Shown here piece by piece: positions 37,353 to 45,081 of a DNA stretch of 64,000 nucleotides. The notes below the pieces were generated by a model. That model saw nothing but the letters and a program-made list of their open reading frames with translations, was not told the origin of the DNA and did not search any database. The position numbers and the translations under genes were made by a program. Positions within the stretch are counted from its first letter, which is position 1. Every line of letters starts with the position of its first letter. Source of the DNA: Tolypothrix campylonemoides VB511288 (GTDB taxonomy: Bacteria; Cyanobacteriota; Cyanobacteriia; Cyanobacteriales; Nostocaceae); NCBI GenBank assembly GCA_000828075.3, contig JXCB02000023.1, forward strand, positions 667,937 through 731,936, in the 5' to 3' direction.

Positions 37353-37997
37353 ATGGACAAAAGTATAGCCGACCTTCGCAAAGACTACACCTTGCAGGGT
37401 CTTAGCGTCTCAGATGTTAACCCCAATCCTTTTATACAGTTTAAACAATGGTTCGACCAGGCATTAGCCGCCCAACTTCCTGAACCCAACGCCATGACTG
37501 TTGCCACAGTGACACCAGATGGTAAGCCAAGGGCAAGAATGGTGCTCCTCAAAGGTTTCGACGAGCGGGGCTTTGTATTCTACACCAACTATAACAGCCA
37601 CAAAGGACAAGAGTTAGCACAAAATCCCCAAGCGTCCTTAGTTTTTTGGTGGGCGGAACTAGAACGCCAAGTCCGCATTTCTGGGCGTGTAGAAAAAGCT
37701 TCCGAAAGCGAGTCTGATGAGTATTTTTATAGCCGTCCTCTGAACAGTCGCCTCGGCGCCTGGGCTTCTAACCAAAGCGAGGTGATAGAAAGCCGAGAAG
37801 TGCTTGAGCAACGGATGCAGGAACTCCAAATTAAATATCAAAATCAAGATGTTCAGCGACCGCCACACTGGGGCGGCTTGCGAGTGATCCCCACAGAAAT
37901 AGAATTTTGGCAAGGGCGTTCTAACCGTCTGCACGATCGCTTGCTTTATACTCGCTTAAATAATGGTAGTTGGGAAATTGTGCGTTTATCACCCTAA
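37353..37997 (+). CDS. pdxH: Pyridoxamine 5'-phosphate oxidase
   Basis: The ATG at 37353 ([17 protein letters not shown]) gives 214 residues, the standard length; the longer frame from 37329 adds nothing. The enzyme oxidises pyridoxine/pyridoxamine phosphate to PLP using FMN. Motifs include [41 protein letters not shown] and the C-terminal [12 protein letters not shown] ... W.I.RLSP. AAGGA lies upstream at somewhat long spacing. Confidence 0.94.
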   Translation: MDKSIADLRKDYTLQGLSVSDVNPNPFIQFKQWFDQALAAQLPEPNAMTVATVTPDGKPRARMVLLKGFDERGFVFYTNYNSHKGQELAQNPQASLVFWWAELERQVRISGRVEKASESESDEYFYSRPLNSRLGAWASNQSEVIESREVLEQRMQELQIKYQNQDVQRPPHWGGLRVIPTEIEFWQGRSNRLHDRLLYTRLNNGSWEIVRLSP

Positions 37998-38063
37998 ATA
38001 AATAGAAATTATAACTATAATGTGTTTCTCAATCTTGATTTTTCAACATTATTTACCCTGATT

Positions 38064-38354
38064 TTACTTTGGAGGATTTTTATCCTCCTCGCCATCCCAA
38101 AGCAGAATTTCTCCTGTAATTTGCACACCACTATTACCTACGTCATCATCCCAGGGTAGTATTTCAGTGATGAAAATAGCCTGAAAAGGCGGCTGAGTCT
38201 CCGAAAGACTTATATCTTGTTCATCATCCCACGGCGGTATATCCCCAGTGCAAATAGCCTGGAAATGTATCTGCTGAGAAGTCGTTTCTTTCTGTTCTGT
38301 GTCAGGGGGTCCGCTTTTGAGGATAGGCAATTTTTCTTGTTCTTTGCGGTTCAT
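38064..38354 (-). CDS. Small acidic protein with three WD(D/G) repeats
   Basis: This 96-residue protein has no signal peptide and I do not recognise a family. Its C-terminal two-thirds holds three related units: FQAICTGDIPPWDDEQD, FQAIFITEILPWDDDVG and VQITGEILLWDGEED, each with an I-x-x-W-D core and acidic end. AAAGGAG precedes the ATG at ideal spacing, so it is well translated. It lies 21 bp after the larger membrane protein gene and is surely in the same operon. It might be a binding partner or a repeat-containing peptide substrate, but there is no modifying enzyme nearby. Confidence 0.7.
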   Translation of the reverse strand: MNRKEQEKLPILKSGPPDTEQKETTSQQIHFQAICTGDIPPWDDEQDISLSETQPPFQAIFITEILPWDDDVGNSGVQITGEILLWDGEEDKNPPK

Positions 38355-38375
38355 CTCAATAAATCTCCTTTGTGA

Positions 38376-39935
38376 TTACAACCAATTAACCTCTTGCAAG
38401 ACTTCTTGTATTGGCTTGGCAAAGTCCTGATTTTTGAGCTTGGGTAGTTGAGGAACTTCATTTAATTTCTTCAATAATGTGAATTGCAATTCCGCAAAAC
38501 CTTCATTAATGCCTTTAAGATCTGGGTCTTTACTTGCCCAGTACCAAAGGTCGCGATCGCTATTTCTGACCAGAGCATAAGCTAAGTAAAGGCGAGCTGT
38601 TTTCTCGGCGCTTGCGTCTGAAAAGCCTTGAGTCAGGGCGATCGCATACCAAGATGCTAGGTTATATAAAAACTGAGTATTTAGCTCTTCTGTTGCATCC
38701 CAGTTTTTTTCGACGTTCTGTATTTCCTGTTTTGCTTCTTGAATGAAAGTGTCATTACCTGTTACTAGCTGCGCCATCGCTTTGCCAACTCTAATTCGGC
38801 GCTTGATAGTTTCATCCTGACATCTTTGAAGTGCTTCTTCGTATTGCAAAATCGCTTGACGTTGCAAATTCACACCTTCCTTACCCTGAAACTCTCGCCC
38901 TTGAGTACTATAAATGTCAGCTAGATTCTCGTAGGGTTGATACCAATCTGGGTAAAGCTCTATTGCCTGCTGCAAATCCTCAATAGCCAACTGGTAAAAG
39001 AACTTGCCATGAGTCGGAACGCTGGCAAAGTTCAGCACACCAAAGAAGTTGTTAATTTGTGCTTGATACTTTTTGCGCCTATTCCCAAAATATGTCCAAG
39101 GTACGGCATCCACCATTTCCCGCCTACACAGTTCTATTGCCAACCAGCGAGCAGCAGGTCTTAATAATTCCCTGTAGCGGTCTTTGAGCATCTGTGATGA
39201 ATCATTTTTGGTATCTGCTGTCTTGCCGTCGGTTGACTCCCATATAGTGTAGAGCTTAGAGGAAAGGCGACCTTCTATATTTGTGATTTCAAATGTAATG
39301 CCCAGCTTGCTATGTTCTTGACCTTGGCTTTGAAGGATGCTGGTTACTTTAGTCCCAAAGGGCGGGAATATGACCTTGAGCAGTTGCACCACTGGATCGA
39401 TCTGATCGGGTGTCAACTCGTTCAGTGAAGCCACTAAATCAGCCAGTCGTTGATCTGGGGTGACTTGTGGTAGCGGTAACTTATTAGGAGGACGATAGGT
39501 TTCAGGTCCTACAGTTTTGATATGCTCCTTCACCCGTTGGCGGACGCCTTTCATCTCCCGCACCAGTCTTTCCCGTGCTAATTGCGAAAGACTTGGTAAC
39601 ACTTTCTCAAGTTCATCAGCACCAGAAGCATTGCTAACGTTATCGATAACTAACTGGGATGATCGATAAACTATCAACAAGACAAGCCGATAGAGTACGA
39701 GAAGACTCAGTGCGGCTACCATCACCTTAGCCAAGGAAAATGCAATTGAGGTTAAGCTTTGATCAATCGCTTTTAAATCTTCTGCAAATTTACTAATCTT
39801 TGACTGATTTGGTGTTGATGTTACACTAGATGTTGGGGTAGAAACCGGAGTTTGAGCATAAACTGAGGCAGAGGAGACGATAAAAAAAGTAAATATTAAT
39901 AACAGCTTTGCTTTCACAAGTTTAATATTTTTCAA
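38376..39935 (-). CDS. Membrane-anchored protein with TPR-like region
   Basis: The 519-residue protein begins with a signal peptide-like segment (residues 1-28, VYA-Q), a Thr/Ser/Pro linker and a membrane helix (about 68-92). The rest is soluble: a charged helical middle and a C-terminal region with TPR-like helices (FFYQLAIEDLQQAIELYPDWYQPYENLADIY; ILQYEEALQRC). No catalytic motif is seen. It is the first gene of a two-gene unit with the WDD-repeat protein. An IS701-type element sits about 125 bp upstream of its start, which could affect its promoter. Confidence 0.65.
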   Translation of the reverse strand: MKNIKLVKAKLLLIFTFFIVSSASVYAQTPVSTPTSSVTSTPNQSKISKFAEDLKAIDQSLTSIAFSLAKVMVAALSLLVLYRLVLLIVYRSSQLVIDNVSNASGADELEKVLPSLSQLARERLVREMKGVRQRVKEHIKTVGPETYRPPNKLPLPQVTPDQRLADLVASLNELTPDQIDPVVQLLKVIFPPFGTKVTSILQSQGQEHSKLGITFEITNIEGRLSSKLYTIWESTDGKTADTKNDSSQMLKDRYRELLRPAARWLAIELCRREMVDAVPWTYFGNRRKKYQAQINNFFGVLNFASVPTHGKFFYQLAIEDLQQAIELYPDWYQPYENLADIYSTQGREFQGKEGVNLQRQAILQYEEALQRCQDETIKRRIRVGKAMAQLVTGNDTFIQEAKQEIQNVEKNWDATEELNTQFLYNLASWYAIALTQGFSDASAEKTARLYLAYALVRNSDRDLWYWASKDPDLKGINEGFAELQFTLLKKLNEVPQLPKLKNQDFAKPIQEVLQEVNWL

Positions 39936-40060
39936 TTCTATTTATTAATAATAGATATTGACCAAAGAGCATAAGCATAGTAATTTACAGATATTTACTG
40001 TTGAAATTTTTAACAAGCTGTCATCAGCGTTCATTCCTGAGCGATCGCTACCCCTGCTAG

Positions 40061-41421
40061 TGGGACTTAAACAAAAATTAAGCCCAAATGTAGCCTAAAC
40101 TAGCTTTGTAAGCGGCAAATACGTCACGATTATTATTCAACCAATCAAAGAAACGGTAAGACATAGCTGTTCTAAATGCTTCCAAAGCTTCAGTAAAGGT
40201 ATTCAAAGGTTTGTTTGCCCACCTTCGTCTCAAGCCTCCAGTCATCTGATGCCAAAGAATAAAAGTATATGCACAAAAAACCAAGATAAAATGTCGAAGT
40301 AGACTTGTTTTATCTCGAACTTGATATTCTTTTAACCCTAGCCAACCCTTGGCTTCCCTATAGAAAACTTCCACCCAATTTCTTTCTCCATAGGTATTAA
40401 CTATCCACTCAGGCGAAACAATTGATGTAGAAACATTAGTGATAAAGTAGTCAATATCAGTCGCTTCGGAGAAAGTGTCAGCATTCATAACGATAGCAAT
40501 ATTTCGCTTTCCTACGAGTTGTGATATCTCTACTTCTCTAGTTACTACCCATACTGTTTTCGGTTTATCTAAGTTGAGTTCAACCTTGGTGAAAGCCTCT
40601 TGAGACAGGCTTTGTGCTAATTCATCTAGCCTCATTGTTTGTTGAACATTTTCTGATATGCTGAGACTTATTTTTCGATTTTTGGCTAATCCTCCCACGT
40701 ACTTTAGTTGTCTCTTCTCTAACTCTAATAAGAACGATGTATTGTTGCCATATCCAGCATCTATCAGTACAATTCCTGGTTGATATTTTCGCGCCAATGT
40801 TCTGTCTATTAACTTGATTGCCAGTTCACTTTTTTTCTCAAATTCACAGTCTTGTTTACCTAATGCTAAGGAATCCGCGTGCTGGTATAGCTCTATATCT
40901 AATGGTAAGCTTTTTCGTCCATCGTACAAATGCGTTGTTACCACTACTATCCCATTATCTGTTTTACCAATCTCTCCAATATACTGCCTTCCCACTCCAT
41001 CAGTAAAATTCCCACTTTTTCTATGACCTGAATCATCAATTATTAAGCTAAATCCTCTACTTATTCTCGTTTGACTACACTTGTTCATCGTCTCTAATCT
41101 CAGCTCATTTACCTTCAAATCAGACCATGGAGCTTCAGTTAAAAAGTGGTGTAATTGATGGTATTCGACCCCTATCGTGTTAGATGCCATCTGAAACACG
41201 TTTTTTCTCTCACTTTCCCCCAATAATCCTCCTAAATAATGCCTAAAACCTCTTTTTTGAGCTTTATGAGTAAACGCTTCATCAAACCGTTGACACCATT
41301 TCTCAAAACACGGTGGCATGGCTGCGGGGGTTGTCTCTTTCATTGGGTGTTACTTTAACGTGAAACCTATGCCCGTCAAGCATTATACCCTATTCTTTTT
41401 TCTTTTTTTGTTTAAGTCCCG
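40061..41421 (-). mobile_element. IS701-family insertion sequence, intact
   Basis: The element is 1361 bp. Its ends carry inverted repeats, TGGGACTTAAACAAAAA on the left (40061-40077) and TTTTTGTTTAAGTCCC plus one non-matching base on the right (to 41421). Both sides are flanked by CTAG (40057-40060 and 41422-41425), the 4-bp YTAR-type target duplication of the IS701 family. It contains one full-length transposase gene. Removing it and one CTAG would rejoin an intergenic sequence. Confidence 0.85.
40078..41343 (-). CDS. IS701-family transposase
   Basis: The 421-residue DDE transposase shows SLIIDDSGHRKSG (first Asp), IVLIDAGYGNN (second Asp) and the YREAKGWLGLKEYQVR segment (Glu region, Y-x2-K-x6-like) expected for IS4/IS701-type enzymes. 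There is no frameshift or internal stop. The stop codon lies about 17 bp inside the left element end. Confidence 0.92.
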   Translation of the reverse strand: MKETTPAAMPPCFEKWCQRFDEAFTHKAQKRGFRHYLGGLLGESERKNVFQMASNTIGVEYHQLHHFLTEAPWSDLKVNELRLETMNKCSQTRISRGFSLIIDDSGHRKSGNFTDGVGRQYIGEIGKTDNGIVVVTTHLYDGRKSLPLDIELYQHADSLALGKQDCEFEKKSELAIKLIDRTLARKYQPGIVLIDAGYGNNTSFLLELEKRQLKYVGGLAKNRKISLSISENVQQTMRLDELAQSLSQEAFTKVELNLDKPKTVWVVTREVEISQLVGKRNIAIVMNADTFSEATDIDYFITNVSTSIVSPEWIVNTYGERNWVEVFYREAKGWLGLKEYQVRDKTSLLRHFILVFCAYTFILWHQMTGGLRRRWANKPLNTFTEALEAFRTAMSYRFFDWLNNNRDVFAAYKASLGYIWA

Positions 41422-41425
41422 CTAG

Positions 41426-41723
41426 TAGCCTTATCGCTCAATGGCATTTCTCCATTAAAGGTGAAATGGTGTTAGATCCCAGAATCTCTGCAAAAAGCAA
41501 ATAAACCACTACATTAAATCCTCTTGCAAAGTCAAATTTCTGACAATCAAACCACAGATGACTTATCTGTGTGCATCTGTGCTTCTAAATATCTATTAAT
41601 CATATTTTTGCAAGAAGTGTATTGCGCTCAACAACTACGTGGTTAGTAGTTAGTAGTTCCTACCAACTACCAACTACCAACTACCAACTACCAACTACCA
41701 ACTATCAATCCCCACTCCCGTTT
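41426..41723. repeat. Intergenic region with TACCAAC heptamer repeats
   Basis: Six perfect copies of the heptamer TACCAAC occupy 41661-41702, preceded by inverted TTAGTAGTTAG words. A CACAGATG-type repeat lies at 41560-41585. No gene is seen between the IS element and the DUF3153 gene. Confidence 0.75.
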
Positions 41724-42557
41724 CTACTGATCCCCGGTGACTGCTGGTGAAGCAAACTGAAGCCTGGGATCAGGCATAAAAGTGTATCTCAGGTAAAACC
41801 CAGCCCAGACAAACAGAATAATCAACAAAGTACCGATACCGAGGGGACTAGGAAGCCAGAAAACCACTTCTATATGGTTTAACTCTCCCGGCTTGAGCTT
41901 CCATATCAACTGATGTCCATTCTTTTCCGGAAGGATGGCATTTTCGGTATTTTCCACAGTCCGTGCGCCCCAAGGAGTGTTCAAGCTAAAGTCTAAATCG
42001 AGAATTGAACCAGCATTAGCCAAAACATTTCCATTGCTGGAAATCAGAGCAAGCGATCGCAAATCCAAGTCATAAATCAATCGATTCCGCACTAAAAGTA
42101 AGAAATTATTCTGAAACACCAGTAAGTTAGAGTCAATTTTCGGCAGTTCTGAGTTAGGTTCACTCTTTACGGGCTCAGATGTTTGAGCACCATTAGGGTG
42201 GAAAAATTCGTTAAACTTCGCTTGTAATTCTCGACCGCTACTGAAGGGAATCGAAACAATAACTTCTTGTTGAGAAAGTCGTCGTGTTTTGCCTTCCAAT
42301 TTACGGGCGCGACGTTCTATACTATTCAACCATTCATATACAGAATCGCCACTAAAACTGGTGAGTTTTTCTTCCAACTTAATGTGCTGCACAAACTCGC
42401 CGCCATTCGCATTGCCAAAATTAACGCCCACATTATAGTTAACACAACCAGATAGCAGCAGAGACGTTAACAGCACAACCCACAAAATAGGATTTCGGAT
42501 TGGAAAAACGCGGTTAAATTTCCCAAGCACAGAATTTGACAAAGCCGATAAAATCAT
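41724..42557 (-). CDS. DUF3153 lipoprotein
   Basis: The 277-residue protein has an N-terminal hydrophobic segment ending in a lipobox (LLLSGC, Cys38), so it is probably a lipoprotein. The mature part resembles cyanobacterial DUF3153 (VNYNVGVNFGNANGGEFVQHIKLEEKL; RRLSQQEVIVSIPFSSG), and a C-terminal helix (IGTLLIILFVWAGFYLRYTF) could anchor it a second time. Function unknown. It lies downstream of the TPR protein gene on the same strand. Confidence 0.8.
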   Translation of the reverse strand: MILSALSNSVLGKFNRVFPIRNPILWVVLLTSLLLSGCVNYNVGVNFGNANGGEFVQHIKLEEKLTSFSGDSVYEWLNSIERRARKLEGKTRRLSQQEVIVSIPFSSGRELQAKFNEFFHPNGAQTSEPVKSEPNSELPKIDSNLLVFQNNFLLLVRNRLIYDLDLRSLALISSNGNVLANAGSILDLDFSLNTPWGARTVENTENAILPEKNGHQLIWKLKPGELNHIEVVFWLPSPLGIGTLLIILFVWAGFYLRYTFMPDPRLQFASPAVTGDQ

Positions 42558-42628
42558 TACTAGAAAACCCCCAAAAACTCAACTAATTTATGCTTTCTCC
42601 TTCTCTGCGTCCTCAGCGCCTCTGCGGT

Positions 42629-43180
42629 TTAAAAACTCAACCAAAGCAAACCACCCAGCGTTAAACCAATAACAATCAACGCCAACCAAATAAATCGATT
42701 ATCTGTGGTATTTACCTGGTTTAGGTCAACAAATTCCGGTTCAGGACGCATCTGCCCTTGGGAAGATTTAGTATTATTTGCACTCAAACGAATTTTAGCT
42801 TCATTGTCAGGTACTGCGCCTAAATCAGGAATTTCCGTCATCCATTCCTTTGGTCGGTTCAACCTGGGTGCTTTAAGGATGTAATGCACCTCCTTTGCTT
42901 GCTTACTAACTTCTAAATGAGGATGGCGCTTGAGTTGTTCACATAGGGCGATCGCATCTTCTGTGCGCCCTGCTGCTTCATAAGCTGTCACCAACCAAAT
43001 TTGTACCTCACCACCAAGGCGAGAATTACGAGCTAAGAGGGCGCTTGCTTTTTCCAGTTCTTCAACAGCTTCTCGGTACTGCCCCTTTTCAAAAGCAACT
43101 TTCCCACTTTGGTACTTAACTTTGGCAATTTCTAGACTTTCTGTACTCACGGTTTGCACAAAAATCGGTACTGTGTTCAT
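42629..43180 (-). CDS. TPR-containing membrane protein, 183 aa
   Basis: I take the ATG at 43180 (MNTVPIFVQTVSTESLEIAKV); an ATG further up at 43201 cannot be excluded. A TPR-like pair (KYQSGKVAFEKGQYREAVEELEKASALL; IWLVTAYEAAGRTEDAIALCEQL) is followed by a linker and a C-terminal membrane helix (FIWLALIVIGLTLGGLLWLSF), so the TPR part faces the cytoplasm and is tail-anchored. It is in line with argB and DUF3153 on the minus strand. Confidence 0.7.
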   Translation of the reverse strand: MNTVPIFVQTVSTESLEIAKVKYQSGKVAFEKGQYREAVEELEKASALLARNSRLGGEVQIWLVTAYEAAGRTEDAIALCEQLKRHPHLEVSKQAKEVHYILKAPRLNRPKEWMTEIPDLGAVPDNEAKIRLSANNTKSSQGQMRPEPEFVDLNQVNTTDNRFIWLALIVIGLTLGGLLWLSF

Positions 43181-43300
43181 TTTGCCAACAGCCGCTACCA
43201 TTGGTAGCAATATTTTTGGAATCCTTCACGGGAAATGAGGGAGACAAGACAATTCAAAATTCAAAATTCTTATCTCCCTCATCTGTTCCCACTTCCCCCA

Positions 43301-44197
43301 CTAAGCTATAAACTGGGAGCCAACGAGCATTGTACCGATACCAATATCAGTAAAGATTTCTAACAGCAGTGCGTGGGGGATGCGACCATCGACGATATGA
43401 GCTGCACGAACTCCTTGAGCGAGCGATCGCACGCAACAATTGACTTTGGGGATCATCCCACCACTGACTATACCTGTCGTAATCAATTCGCGGGCTTCTT
43501 GAATGTCTACTCTGGGAATTAGGGTAGAAGGGTCTTTATAATCTTTGAGAATTCCTCTGGTGTCAGTCAGCAAAATCAATTTTTCCGCCCCGATTGCTGC
43601 TGCTATTTCTCCAGCTACTGTGTCGGCGTTAATGTTGTAGGGTTGTCCTGTCTCATCTGCTGCAACGCTAGAAACTACGGGAATGTATCCATTGTTGACG
43701 AGGGTCTCTAAAATTTTGATATTAACACTGCTCACTTCCCCCACAAAGCCGATGCCTTCTTCACCTTGAGGACGAGCTGTGATTAAGTTACCATCTTTAC
43801 CACACAGTCCCACTGCTGAACCACCAGCCTGGTTAATCAAGGCGACTATTTCTTTATTCACTCGACCAACTAACACCATTTCCACCACATCCATTGTGGG
43901 GGCATCAGTCACTCGCAAACCATTTTTAAATTGGGCTTCAATTCCCAGTTTATCCAACCAATTATTAATTTCCGGTCCCCCGCCATGTACCACAATTGGT
44001 CGTAAGCCAACGCATGATAAAAATACAATGTCGCGGATGACTTTATCTTTGAGATTGCTATCTTTCATTGCCGCACCACCGTATTTGACAACAATGGTTC
44101 GACCAGTAAATTGTTGGATGTACGGTAGTGCTTCGCTTAGCACTTGTACGCGGCTGGCGGCATCTTGCCTTATGTACTCAGTTTCGCTGACCATCAT
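43301..44197 (-). CDS. argB: Acetylglutamate kinase
   Basis: The 298-residue enzyme phosphorylates N-acetylglutamate in arginine synthesis. It shows VVKYGGAAM (nucleotide-binding Lys), VHGGGPEIN, and the C-terminal [27 protein letters not shown] arginine-inhibition/PII-type region. In cyanobacteria it is activated by PII protein under nitrogen excess. The N-terminal helix needed for arginine control ([25 protein letters not shown]) is present. Two ATGs (44197, 44194) are possible starts. Confidence 0.95.
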   Translation of the reverse strand: MMVSETEYIRQDAASRVQVLSEALPYIQQFTGRTIVVKYGGAAMKDSNLKDKVIRDIVFLSCVGLRPIVVHGGGPEINNWLDKLGIEAQFKNGLRVTDAPTMDVVEMVLVGRVNKEIVALINQAGGSAVGLCGKDGNLITARPQGEEGIGFVGEVSSVNIKILETLVNNGYIPVVSSVAADETGQPYNINADTVAGEIAAAIGAEKLILLTDTRGILKDYKDPSTLIPRVDIQEARELITTGIVSGGMIPKVNCCVRSLAQGVRAAHIVDGRIPHALLLEIFTDIGIGTMLVGSQFIA

Positions 44198-44431
44198 GAG
44201 GAGCTATTGATAGATATTTTGAGTTTTCGTTTGGATCAATGACAATTATGGAAAAAAGTGTCTAATGTAACAATTGCCAATAAGGACTTAGCCTTAGGGC
44301 AAAAAAGTGGATATATCTATTAATAATCTTTTTAAGCAACTAAAAACTCATCAAATCTTCTTAACAGCCCAAATTTCTTCCGCGTACAAATTGGAAATTT
44401 TTAGTTTTTACTCTCGATTATTAATATTTTG
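44198..44431. other. Intergenic region between aroK and argB
   Basis: AT-rich, no gene seen. It separates two minus-strand genes and probably holds the argB promoter. A small AGGACTTAGCCTTAGGGC imperfect palindrome is near 44284. Confidence 0.35.
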
Positions 44432-44995
44432 TTAAGAAAGTTCAGGATGAGAAACTTTTGGTTTCAGGACGCTGGGAATCTCCTCAATAATCCGTGTGGC
44501 AACTTGTTCTGGTGTTTCTCCTTCGCCCAGGGTGATTCGCAGATCCGCTTGTGCATAAAGAGATTGTCGCACATCGAGGAGCGATCGCAGCTTCGCTTCG
44601 AGGTCAGTATCTTGCAGCAGTGGTCTTGTCGTATCCTCTGCTAATCGGGCGCAAAGTATTTCCACGGGTACATCCAGCCAAACAATCAAGCCGTGGTGCA
44701 GGTAACTCCAGTTTTCTCGCCGTACGACAATACCCCCACCCGTTGCAATGACAAGTTTGGTGAAAGCACACACTTGTGACAGTACCTGACTTTCCAACTG
44801 GCGAAACGCTGCTTCCCCTTGTTCGCTAAAGAGTTGGGTTATCGGTTTATCACCCGCTGCTTTCTCAATTACGGTATCAGTATCAACGAACCCGTAGCCC
44901 AAATGTTGTGCTAACAAGCGTCCGACAGTCGTCTTGCCAACGCCCATCATACCAATTAAGTACAGGTTGACTCCTTTCAACAAGTCATTAGTCAT
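44432..44995 (-). CDS. aroK: Shikimate kinase
   Basis: The 187-residue enzyme phosphorylates shikimate with ATP in aromatic amino-acid synthesis. The Walker A GMMGVGKTTVG, the shikimate-binding DTDTVIE, FRQLESQVL and VIATGGGIVVR motifs are intact. The first four codons (MTND) are a copy of the ATGACTA heptamer repeat that fills the upstream region, so the start codon itself is supplied by the repeat. The C-terminal extension after residue 170 is variable in the family. Confidence 0.93.
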   Translation of the reverse strand: MTNDLLKGVNLYLIGMMGVGKTTVGRLLAQHLGYGFVDTDTVIEKAAGDKPITQLFSEQGEAAFRQLESQVLSQVCAFTKLVIATGGGIVVRRENWSYLHHGLIVWLDVPVEILCARLAEDTTRPLLQDTDLEAKLRSLLDVRQSLYAQADLRITLGEGETPEQVATRIIEEIPSVLKPKVSHPELS

Positions 44996-45032
44996 TAGTC
45001 ATTAGTTATTAGTCATTAGTTATTAGTCATTA
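44983..45032. repeat. TTAGTCATTAG short tandem repeats overlapping the aroK start
   Basis: Repeated AGTCATTAGTTATT heptamers run from the first codons of aroK into the space before the NB-ARC gene. The same family occurs at 4717, 22935, 32996 and 48266. Confidence 0.8.
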
Positions 45033-45081
45033 AGCTTGTAGTGAGGCTCAAGCACCACTACAAACCAATAACCAATTTACT

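Noticed and set aside
43779-44210. 143-codon plus-strand frame
   Set aside because: Shadow of argB, which has all its motifs.
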